This document shows, piece after piece, positions 37,904 through 44,730 of a stretch of 44,730 nt of DNA. The DNA is from Acidimicrobiia bacterium (GTDB lineage Bacteria; Actinomycetota; Acidimicrobiia; Spongiisociales; Spongiisociaceae). Location of the stretch: positions 1-44,730 of the forward strand of contig VXMM01000026.1 in NCBI GenBank assembly GCA_009841105.1, in the 5' to 3' direction. Below the pieces are notes generated by a model. The model saw nothing but the letters and a program-made list of their open reading frames with translations. It did no database searches and had not been told where the DNA came from. The first letter of the stretch is position 1. Each line of letters opens with the position of its first letter. Made by a program: the position numbers and the translations under genes.

Positions 37904-39655
37904 ATGTCGGACCAAGCATCGTTGAGGCAGCCCTACTCGCGGCGGACCCACTCCTGGGCCGGGGTGGATCTCGAACGCAACGTCGAGATGCAGACCAGGG
38001 ACGGCGTCACCCTGCGGAGCGACATCTACCGTCCGCTCGGCGACGGACCCTGGCCGGTCCTGATGCACCGCACCCCCTACGGCAAGGACTTCGTCCACGA
38101 TGGCCACTACCTGCACCCCGGTTGGTATGTGCGGCACGGTTTCGTGGTGGTCGTCCAAGACGTCAGGGGCAGGTTCGGTTCGGACGGGGAGTTCGTGCCC
38201 TACCTGAATGAACTGGAGGACGGCTACGACACGGTGGAATGGGCGGCCGGGCTGGAGGGTTCCAACGGACGGGTCGGAATGTACGGGGCCAGCTATCCCG
38301 GAATGGTTCAATACCTTGCGGCCGTGGAGAGTCCCCCGAGCCTCGGAGCGATCTCTCCCACGGTGGCTGCCGCCGACCTCTACAGCCACTGGACCTACGA
38401 GGGCGGAGCCCTACGCCTGTTCGTTCCCCACTGGACCGCCGCTCTGCTGATGGAGGTCGGCATGCGGCGGGGTGACCCGGAGCTGACGGCGCGCGGCAAG
38501 GCGATCCGGTCCGTGCCTGCGCAGGCGGGTGCCTGGCTGGGCTCGGCGGCGCCGGCCGACCTGGAGCCGCTGGAGTACGCCGACTTCTACCGGGAGTGGC
38601 TGGAACACCCCACCAACGACGCCTTCTGGAAGGAACGGAGCGCCCTTCACAGGATGGATTCCGTGGACTGTGCCGTGTTGCACATAGGCGCCTGGTTCGA
38701 CACGTTCCTCGAAGGCGCCCTGGTCGCCTACCGGGAATTGGCGGCTCGACCGGACGGCCCCGAGCAATGGCTGATCCTCGGTCCGTGGGGACACCTCCCG
38801 GGTGGGGAGCGGATCGGAGACCTGAGCCTGGGGCCGCAGGCAAGAGGGACGGTGAATCTCGACCAGGTTCAGGTCGACTTCTTCCATCGGCATCTCTCCG
38901 GAGAGGCCCCGCAGGCCGGCGAGAACCGGGTCCGCTACTACGTGCTGTTCGAGAACCGCTGGCGCGACATCCCGTCGTGGCCGCCCCCGGGGACGGAGAC
39001 CACCCTCTACTTGCGCTCGGATGGAACGGCCAACACGGTGGGTGGCGACGGCTGTCTCGACGAGGCGCCTCCCGCCGAGCCGGAGCCGGCCGACCTGTAC
39101 CACTTCGTTCCCCGCATCCCGGTGGCCGCAGCCGGAGGGCATACCTGCTGCGACGAGAGCGCCATGCCCGCCGGTCCCCGCAGCCAGCACTTCCTGGAGC
39201 GATTACCCGAGATCCTTGTGTACTCGACGGAGCCCTTCACCGAGGAGTTCACCCTGGCCGGCCCGGTCACCGTCCGGCTGTGGACAGCCACGGAGGCGGA
39301 CTCCGCCGACTACGTCACCCGCCTATGCCTGGTCCACGACGGCACGTCGCTCAACATCAGCGACGGGATCAGACGGATGACGGCCCAGGATCTCGCCGAG
39401 GCTCGAGATGAGGACGGTGCGGCGGAGGTCGAGATCCACATGCAGTCCACCGCCGCCCTGATCCGCCCCGGTGATCAGCTGCGCCTCCACGTGACCAGCG
39501 GGGCCTTCCCGGCCTTCGATGTGAACCCACAGACCGGTGCTCCGCCCGCGATGACCCCTGCGTGGGAAGGGATAGCGGCCATGCACGGCATATGCCACGA
39601 GCCGGGCCGCGAGTCATCGGTAACCTTCACCCTGCACCAAGGAGATGGATCATGA
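37904..39655 (+). CDS. CocE/NonD-family serine hydrolase
   Basis: An alpha/beta hydrolase of 583 residues with the nucleophile elbow YGASYPG (Ser130) and a C-terminal jelly-roll domain typical of cocaine esterase, X-Pro dipeptidyl peptidase and glutaryl-7-ACA acylase. It hydrolyses esters or amides. No signal peptide is seen, so it acts in the cytoplasm. GTG 37901 is also possible as start, but ATG 37904 fits the family. Its stop overlaps the ATPase start (ATGA), so it is a true member of the importer operon. It may cleave the imported compound. Confidence 0.85.
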   Translation: MSDQASLRQPYSRRTHSWAGVDLERNVEMQTRDGVTLRSDIYRPLGDGPWPVLMHRTPYGKDFVHDGHYLHPGWYVRHGFVVVVQDVRGRFGSDGEFVPYLNELEDGYDTVEWAAGLEGSNGRVGMYGASYPGMVQYLAAVESPPSLGAISPTVAAADLYSHWTYEGGALRLFVPHWTAALLMEVGMRRGDPELTARGKAIRSVPAQAGAWLGSAAPADLEPLEYADFYREWLEHPTNDAFWKERSALHRMDSVDCAVLHIGAWFDTFLEGALVAYRELAARPDGPEQWLILGPWGHLPGGERIGDLSLGPQARGTVNLDQVQVDFFHRHLSGEAPQAGENRVRYYVLFENRWRDIPSWPPPGTETTLYLRSDGTANTVGGDGCLDEAPPAEPEPADLYHFVPRIPVAAAGGHTCCDESAMPAGPRSQHFLERLPEILVYSTEPFTEEFTLAGPVTVRLWTATEADSADYVTRLCLVHDGTSLNISDGIRRMTAQDLAEARDEDGAAEVEIHMQSTAALIRPGDQLRLHVTSGAFPAFDVNPQTGAPPAMTPAWEGIAAMHGICHEPGRESSVTFTLHQGDGS

Positions 39656-40755
39656 CGGCTAGCTCATCCGTGACATCCGAGGTCGGGATCCACCTCGAGG
39701 GCATAACCAAGACCTTCGGCGAGGTGGTGGCGGTCGACGACGTCGACATCGTTATCCGTGAGGGGGAGTTCTTCTCGTTGCTGGGACCGAGCGGATGCGG
39801 CAAGACCACCAGCCTGCGGATGATCGCCGGCTTCGAGGTACCGGACGCCGGGCGGGTTCTCCTGCGCGACAAGGACGTGAGCGGGGACCTGCCCAGCAAG
39901 CGCAACGTCAACATGGTCTTCCAGCACTACGCCCTGTTCCCCCACATGAACGTGGAGGACAACGTGATGTTCGGCCTGCGGGTCTCCGGCGTGAGGAAGA
40001 AGGAGCGCGTGCAGCGGGTGGCCGAGATACTCGAGATCGTCCGGCTGCCCGGGTTCCAGAAGCGCAAGCCCTTCCAGCTCTCCGGGGGTCAGCAGCAGCG
40101 GGTGGCCCTGGCCCGCGCCCTGGTCAACCGGCCGTCTGCCCTGCTGCTCGACGAGCCGCTGGGCGCCTTGGACGTGAAGCTGCGGCGGGAGATGCAGCTG
40201 GAACTGAAGGCCATCCAGCACGATCTGGGCACCACCTTCGTGTACGTCACCCACGACCAGGAGGAAGCCCTCACCATGTCCGACCGCATCGCGGTCATGA
40301 ACCTGGGCCGGGTGGAGCAGATCGGCACTCCGCGCGAGATCTACGAGCGTCCCGATTCCTCCTTCGTGGCCGGGTTCATCGGATCCCTTAACGCCATGGA
40401 CTTGAAGATCCAGCAGCGACAGGACGGTTCTGGCGGGATGACGGTCGGTGAAGGCTGGGTGATTGCTCGGGTGGATGCGGATGTGGCGGTCGGCGCCACG
40501 CTGCGGGCGGCGGTCCGACCCGAGCGCATCGCCCTCGGTCCGGCCGGCGCTCCTGCCCATCCCGACGGGTCCGTGGTCATAGGAACGGTGGAGGAGGTCA
40601 TCTACCTCGGGGCGATGAGCCTCTTCCACGTCGACGTGCCGGGCCTGGGCCAGCTCGTCAGCCAGCGCATGTCCCACGAGGACGAGTCCGCCTTCCAGAC
40701 CGGCGACCGGGTCTCGGCCTCCTGGGAACTCGTGCACACCCTTGTCCTCGAGTAG
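39652..40755 (+). CDS. potA: ABC importer ATP-binding protein (PotA-like)
   Basis: A 367-residue ATPase: Walker A GPSGCGKTT (45-53), signature LSGGQQQRV, Walker B LLLDEPLGALD, the H-loop in THDQEEA and a C-terminal TOBE regulatory domain (about 290-367). It energises the permease pair encoded by the two permease genes upstream. I start at ATG 39652 behind AAGGAG. The frame open from 39562 lies within the hydrolase gene. It completes the D-B-C-(hydrolase)-A operon. Confidence 0.9.
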   Translation: MTASSSVTSEVGIHLEGITKTFGEVVAVDDVDIVIREGEFFSLLGPSGCGKTTSLRMIAGFEVPDAGRVLLRDKDVSGDLPSKRNVNMVFQHYALFPHMNVEDNVMFGLRVSGVRKKERVQRVAEILEIVRLPGFQKRKPFQLSGGQQQRVALARALVNRPSALLLDEPLGALDVKLRREMQLELKAIQHDLGTTFVYVTHDQEEALTMSDRIAVMNLGRVEQIGTPREIYERPDSSFVAGFIGSLNAMDLKIQQRQDGSGGMTVGEGWVIARVDADVAVGATLRAAVRPERIALGPAGAPAHPDGSVVIGTVEEVIYLGAMSLFHVDVPGLGQLVSQRMSHEDESAFQTGDRVSASWELVHTLVLE

Positions 40756-40773
40756 ACCGACCACGGGCCCCCG

Positions 40774-40819
40774 ACCACGGGGACCCGCGATAACGAACGC
40801 TCATAGCGTGAACACGCCC
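40774..40819. repeat. Dispersed intergenic repeat, copy 2
   Basis: This matches 7582-7630 with a few substitutions and a three-base gap. Here it separates two convergent genes and reaches the stop codon of the dehydrogenase. The ACGCT-CAT-AGCGT core can fold as a five-base-pair hairpin. Confidence 0.6.
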
Positions 40820-42366
40820 TAGTCCTCGTACATCAACCGGATGGCGGCGGTCAGATAGGCGCGGGCCTTGTCGGTGAGACGCTTCCAGCCGTAGGTGTCG
40901 AGGACGTAGCGCATCAACTCCTCGTGGGTGGCGCGGGGATGCATCTCGAGGCGGCGCTCCATCAGGGCGACCACCTCGTTCAGCGGCACTTCGTAGAGGT
41001 CGCGGCTTCCGATCTCGCGTACCACTACCGGGGTGCTCCCGGGGACGCGGAGAACGCGCTGGTGTCCGCTGTCTCCGGGGTTGCCCAACTCGTCGATCTG
41101 CACCTGCTTCTGGTCGAGGAGACGGTTGACGGCCTGGGTGAGCCTGGACCTGGCGAGCTTGGTGACCCGCGTGGAGCCCGATCCCCTTATGTAGACCTTG
41201 TAGGCCCGTTCGGTCGTGACCGGCCCTTCCGTTTCGATGATCTTCCGCAGCCCGGGGACGGCGCCGAACGGATGGGTCGAACTGGAGTGAGGCAGCCCGG
41301 TCTCGTCCCACTCCGAGTACGGAAGCATCGGCTGGGAGGCCGAGGCGGGTAAGTCGGGCCGGCGCCGCGCACCGGCCGGGGAAGGTGAGGACGGGACTCC
41401 GGAACCACCGGCACTCGAGACCGGGCTTACCGGAATCTCGCCCCGGAGGACGCGTGCCACGTCCTTCACCACGCTCTCCTGGGTGCGGACCTGAGCCTCT
41501 ATGGCCCATCCCGCGATGTGCGGCGTGAGGACCACGTTATTGAGCGCCAGCAACGGGCTGCCCGGCGCCAGCGGCTCCTCCTCGTATACGTCGAGCCCGG
41601 CGCCGGCGATCACTCCGCCGCGCAGAGCGGCTACCAGCGCCTCCTCGTCGAGGATGGGACCCCGCGCGGTATTGACCAGGTAACCACCGGGCCGCATCGT
41701 GGCCAGTTCCTTCGCTCCGATGAGATGCCAGGTCTCGTCCGTGAGGGGGACATGGACGGAGACGAAGTCGCTGCAGGCGAGTAATTCGGCCAGACCGACG
41801 GGTGTTGCTCCGGCCTCCTCGATCGCGTCGGATGGCACGTAGGGATCGTATGCCTGGACCGTCATCCCGAACCCGTAGGCGCGCTGGGCGAGACGCCGCC
41901 CGATGGCGCCGAAGCCGATGATGCCCAGGGACTTGCCCTCCAGTTCGATTCCCATGAACTGCCAAGGAGGGCTGCGGTCTCCTGCCGCGAGGGCTGTATG
42001 GGACGCGACCACCTTGCGAGCCAGGCAGAGCATCATGGCCATGGCGTGGTCGGCGACTGCGGCAGCCTGGGCCTCGGCTGCGTTGACGACGGTGACACCG
42101 CAGCCAGCAGCCGCCTGCAGGTCCACCTGGTCCATGCCGATGCCGATCCGGCCTATGACCTTGAGCTGCCGGCAACGCTCCAGGACGTCTCGCGTCAGAT
42201 GGCCGGGGAACAGCTGGTAGACGATGGCGTCGGCATGGCGCACTGCCGCCAGGAGGTCCTCTTGAGCCGTAACCGGAACCGTTCTAACCGTGCCGGTCCC
42301 TTCCAGTGCCTGGCGCGAGACGGGTGTCAACTCCACCCGGTCGAGGAAGACGATGTCATAGTCCAT
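40819..42366 (-). CDS. D-2-hydroxyacid dehydrogenase fused to a winged-helix-like C-terminal domain
   Basis: Residues 1 to about 325 form a complete NAD-dependent D-2-hydroxyacid dehydrogenase of the SerA/GyaR type, with the cofactor motif GIIGFGAIGRRLAQ, the catalytic Arg in NTARGPILDE and the catalytic His in LTPHIAGW. A Ser/Pro/Gly-rich linker (about 330-365) leads to about 150 extra residues. This extension contains GLRKIIETEGPVTTERAYK, LTQAVNRLLDQKQVQI, GSRDLYEVPLNEVVALM and YVLDTYGWKRLTDKARAYL. It does not resemble an ACT domain. By eye it recalls DUF3320-like winged-helix segments found at the ends of some helicases. A fragment of the same domain lies at 4115-4223. Confidence 0.75.
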   Translation of the reverse strand: MDYDIVFLDRVELTPVSRQALEGTGTVRTVPVTAQEDLLAAVRHADAIVYQLFPGHLTRDVLERCRQLKVIGRIGIGMDQVDLQAAAGCGVTVVNAAEAQAAAVADHAMAMMLCLARKVVASHTALAAGDRSPPWQFMGIELEGKSLGIIGFGAIGRRLAQRAYGFGMTVQAYDPYVPSDAIEEAGATPVGLAELLACSDFVSVHVPLTDETWHLIGAKELATMRPGGYLVNTARGPILDEEALVAALRGGVIAGAGLDVYEEEPLAPGSPLLALNNVVLTPHIAGWAIEAQVRTQESVVKDVARVLRGEIPVSPVSSAGGSGVPSSPSPAGARRRPDLPASASQPMLPYSEWDETGLPHSSSTHPFGAVPGLRKIIETEGPVTTERAYKVYIRGSGSTRVTKLARSRLTQAVNRLLDQKQVQIDELGNPGDSGHQRVLRVPGSTPVVVREIGSRDLYEVPLNEVVALMERRLEMHPRATHEELMRYVLDTYGWKRLTDKARAYLTAAIRLMYED

Positions 42367-42496
42367 CAGCCGGTGGAGTGTACCGATGGTCGTGACCAGC
42401 CACTGCTGGCGGACCCTGGCCCTCCGCTCAGACCGTAGAGAGTTGAGATTGTTGAGTTGCGCGCAAAATAAGGGAACAGAACAAATCAGCTTCTGA

Positions 42497-43861
42497 TCAG
42501 CCCACCACCGATGGCAGCCAGAGGACGGTGGCGGGGAAAACCATCACCAGGATCAGCGCCACGCCCTGGAGGACCATGAACGGAAGGGCGCCCCGGTGGA
42601 TGTCGAGCGTTTTGACCTCGGGTGGCGCCACGCTCTGGAGGTAGAACAGCGAGAACCCCACCGGAGGCGAGATGAAGGCCATGTTGAGGTTGATGGCGAT
42701 CATGACCGTGAACCAGATCATCAGGGAGGGAAGGGTCTCGAAGGGCGTCTCTCCCAAGTCGTGAAGTACCCGGATCGCCGGCACGAAGATCGGCATCACG
42801 ATGAAGGTGATCTCGATGAACTCCAGGTTGATGCCGAGCAGGAAGACCGCGATGTTGGCGATGATGATGAATCCCCAGAAGCCGCCCGGCAGGCCGGTGA
42901 GTATCTCCTGGGCCAGCCGCTGGCCTCCGAGCTGGTCGAAGACCAGCTGGAAGAAGGTCGAGCAGAACAGGATCATCAGCACCAGACCGGTGATGTGAGC
43001 GGTGGAACGGGTGGCGCCGGCCAGGACCGGCATCTTCAGGTTCCGGTTCAGGGCGGCCAGGGCGACTGCGGCGGTAGCCCCCACCGCCCCGGCCTCGGTC
43101 GGCGTGGCGATTCCGGTGAAGATTGACCCGAGCACGGCCAGGATCAGGAGGAGGATGGGCACCACCGCGATCAGCAACTCGCCCACCAGGGCCAAGCCCC
43201 GGATGGTGCGCGCCTCCTCGGGAAGGGCCGGCGCTACCCCCTCCTTGGTGTAGGCCTTGAAGATCACCCAGAGGCCGTAGATGGTGGCCAGCATCAACCC
43301 GGGGACCATCGCCCCCAGGAAGAGGTCGCCCACCGAGACGCCCACCACCTGGGCCAGCAGGATCAGGACCAGCGAGGGTGGGAGCAGCTGGGCCAGGGTG
43401 CCCGATGCGGTGATAAGGCCGGTGGCGAGCCGGTGGTCGTACCCGTAGCGCACCATGGTGGGAAGGGACAGCAGGCCCATGACGATCACGGTGGCCGCCA
43501 CCACGCCGGTGGCCGCTGCCAGCATGGCTCCGACCAGCACCACGGTCAGCCCCAACCCTCCCTTGAGCCGGCCCAGCGCGATCCCGATGGTGGTGAGCAT
43601 GCGCTCCGCCAGCCCCGATTTCTCGAGGATCGCCCCCATGAACACGAAGAAGGGCACTGCCAGCAGCGTGAAGTTGTCCACCGCCTTGAACCAGCGGCTG
43701 AACAGGATGATCAGGCGGTTCAGGTCGAACTCTCCCATGAGGAGTCCGATTGCTCCGAAGATGACCGCCGTACCGGCGAACGAGAAGGCGACAGGGTAGC
43801 CCACCAGCAACAACACCAGGAAGATGGCGAACATGATCATGGCGAGCCATTCCGCGCCCAT
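42497..43861 (-). CDS. dctM: TRAP transporter large permease (DctM)
   Basis: A 454-residue integral membrane protein of the DctM family, with about a dozen hydrophobic helices, the [20 protein letters not shown] stretch, the [14 protein letters not shown] region and PTEAGAVGA. It uses the sodium or proton gradient to import an organic acid or similar compound delivered by a binding protein. Its ATG overlaps the DctQ stop (TAATG). An open frame 11 bases shifted over the same DNA is a shadow. The DctP binding-protein gene is not in the window. Confidence 0.9.
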   Translation of the reverse strand: MGAEWLAMIMFAIFLVLLLVGYPVAFSFAGTAVIFGAIGLLMGEFDLNRLIILFSRWFKAVDNFTLLAVPFFVFMGAILEKSGLAERMLTTIGIALGRLKGGLGLTVVLVGAMLAAATGVVAATVIVMGLLSLPTMVRYGYDHRLATGLITASGTLAQLLPPSLVLILLAQVVGVSVGDLFLGAMVPGLMLATIYGLWVIFKAYTKEGVAPALPEEARTIRGLALVGELLIAVVPILLLILAVLGSIFTGIATPTEAGAVGATAAVALAALNRNLKMPVLAGATRSTAHITGLVLMILFCSTFFQLVFDQLGGQRLAQEILTGLPGGFWGFIIIANIAVFLLGINLEFIEITFIVMPIFVPAIRVLHDLGETPFETLPSLMIWFTVMIAINLNMAFISPPVGFSLFYLQSVAPPEVKTLDIHRGALPFMVLQGVALILVMVFPATVLWLPSVVG

Positions 43862-44451
43862 TACTCGATCCTCAGTGGCGCGTCGGAGCGTCGCTCGCGT
43901 ATGCCGATCTCCCGGCCCGTCAGGCGCGCCCCGAGCCGGATCAGGGTGGCGATCGTCTGCAGGCCCAGCAAGAGGAAGGCCGCCAGGATCATCGCCTTGA
44001 GCGGCGCCCGCGGCAGGCCGCCCGGATCAGGCGAGAGTTCCCAGTGGCGCCATGAGTCCAGGACCGGCCTGTATGACACCCATACGGCCAGGGTGACGAA
44101 GGGGGCCAGGGCGACCAGATGGCCCACCAGGTCGATCCTGGTCTTCGTCTTCTCGGAACGTTCGGCATACCAGAAGTCGACCCGGACGTTCCCGTCGTGG
44201 CGTAGCAGGACGGGGAACATCAGCAGGAAGATGACTCCGTATATGTACCACTGCGCCTCGATCCAGGTGTTGTTAACCAACTGGGTTTCGGTATAGCGCC
44301 CGACGTAGCGCAGGAAGACATTGAGGAATCCCACCGGGATGAGGATCGCCACCAGCACCCGCGCGATCCATCCGCAACCTTCGGTGACGGCGTCGGCGAC
44401 CATCACCACGGTCCGGGCGATCGCGTCCAGAAAGGCACCGATCGCGACCAC
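43861..44451 (-). CDS. dctQ: TRAP transporter small permease (DctQ)
   Basis: A 196-residue protein with four membrane segments (for example [14 protein letters not shown] and [16 protein letters not shown]), the size and pattern of DctQ, which assists DctM. It overlaps the DctM gene start by one base. The first residues are hydrophobic enough to be the first membrane helix. The binding protein may be encoded beyond the window. Confidence 0.85.
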   Translation of the reverse strand: MVAIGAFLDAIARTVVMVADAVTEGCGWIARVLVAILIPVGFLNVFLRYVGRYTETQLVNNTWIEAQWYIYGVIFLLMFPVLLRHDGNVRVDFWYAERSEKTKTRIDLVGHLVALAPFVTLAVWVSYRPVLDSWRHWELSPDPGGLPRAPLKAMILAAFLLLGLQTIATLIRLGARLTGREIGIRERRSDAPLRIE

Positions 44452-44546
44452 GCTAGACCGTCACTTCGGAGGCCGTTGGCCCTTGGTACGCCACTGGGTA
44501 GAACACTACCCGCAGGGGAGCCGAGGCGCGCCGCGAGGCAGCCGGA

Positions 44547-44730
44547 TCACACCGTGGCGTTGGTCGCGACCACCACGATGAACAGCCCGAACAGCCCTAG
44601 AAGCACCACTCCATGGAAGCGTCCCAGGCGGGACCGCGTGGCGGCCATGATGCCAACCGTAAAGCCGATCACCATCATCATGACGTGTTCCCAGACCCGC
44701 CGCTCCCCGATCGGACCGGCCCCCACCCCC
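44547..44730 (-). CDS. C-terminal end of a membrane protein (partial)
   Basis: The last 60 codons of a minus-strand gene run off the window end. They encode a helix-like HVMMMVIGFTVGIMA and a closing hydrophobic stretch GVVLLGLFGLFIVVVAT. Codon use is that of a real gene. It may belong to the TRAP operon, but its family is not recognisable from this piece. Confidence 0.55.
   Translation of the reverse strand, partial: GVGAGPIGERRVWEHVMMMVIGFTVGIMAATRSRLGRFHGVVLLGLFGLFIVVVATNATV

Noticed and set aside
42486-43850. Second 454-codon minus-strand frame over the TRAP permease
   Set aside because: It is Gly/Arg/His-rich without membrane segments, whereas the frame at 42497-43861 is a textbook DctM.

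Overview
The window is a 44.7-kb piece of a GC-rich bacterial chromosome, most likely an actinobacterium of the Acidimicrobiia type and possibly marine or host-associated. This is an inference. It rests on the high GC content, the many ATGA/GTGA gene overlaps, lipoproteins with Thr/Ala/Pro-rich and Glu/Val-rich linkers, candidate TAGGAT-type -10 boxes, and a gene content dominated by catabolism of methylated and N-substituted compounds. I see no rRNA, tRNA, CRISPR array, transposase or stand-alone transcription regulator.

Layout: (1) 0.1-4.0 kb (+) codes for acetoin/2-oxoacid dehydrogenase E1 alpha and beta, a free lipoyl-domain protein and an acetolactate-synthase-like TPP enzyme. (2) 4.2-7.3 kb (-) codes for an L-2-hydroxyglutarate oxidase-like enzyme, a zinc alcohol dehydrogenase and an amidohydrolase. 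(3) 7.7-14.2 kb (+) holds a DddP-like M24 protein (DMSP-lyase family) directly upstream of a heterotetrameric sarcosine oxidase operon in the order A-G-B-D, then an SDR gene with its own promoter. (4) 14.3-18.7 kb (-) codes for a class-C-type serine hydrolase and an SsuA/SsuC-like ABC importer (lipoprotein plus two paralogous permeases, no ATPase). (5) 18.9-28.3 kb (+) contains a small lipoprotein gene and then a long run whose core is a bacterial microcompartment (BMC) operon. That run has a phosphotriesterase-family lactonase, two unknown proteins, a Gfo/Idh/MocA oxidoreductase, an aldehyde dehydrogenase, one BMC-H, one BMC-P and one BMC-T shell protein, a DUF3830 protein, a DUF1028 protein and an aldo/keto reductase. 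(6) 28.3-34.6 kb is a mosaic bounded by two 28-bp direct repeats and several gene fragments. It carries an enolase-superfamily gene, a dimethylglycine/sarcosine dehydrogenase-like gene, an amidohydrolase and a VOC protein. (7) 34.7-40.8 kb (+) is a PotDBC-type ABC importer with a CocE/NonD hydrolase gene inserted before the ATPase gene. (8) 40.8-44.7 kb (-) holds a D-2-hydroxyacid dehydrogenase fused to an unusual C-terminal domain, TRAP DctM and DctQ, and the end of a membrane protein.

The most interesting system is the BMC operon. It encodes a minimal three-protein shell, and its substrate is not evident. Two otherwise unrelated proteins in it, the aldehyde dehydrogenase and the DUF3830 protein, begin with the same roughly 47-residue domain (24 of 47 positions identical without gaps). 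That domain resembles the N-terminus of EutQ and looks like a shared cargo-targeting module. The DddP-sarcosine oxidase operon is the second highlight. Together with the dimethylglycine-dehydrogenase-like protein and three importers, it suggests a region specialised in osmolyte or methylamine-derived compounds.
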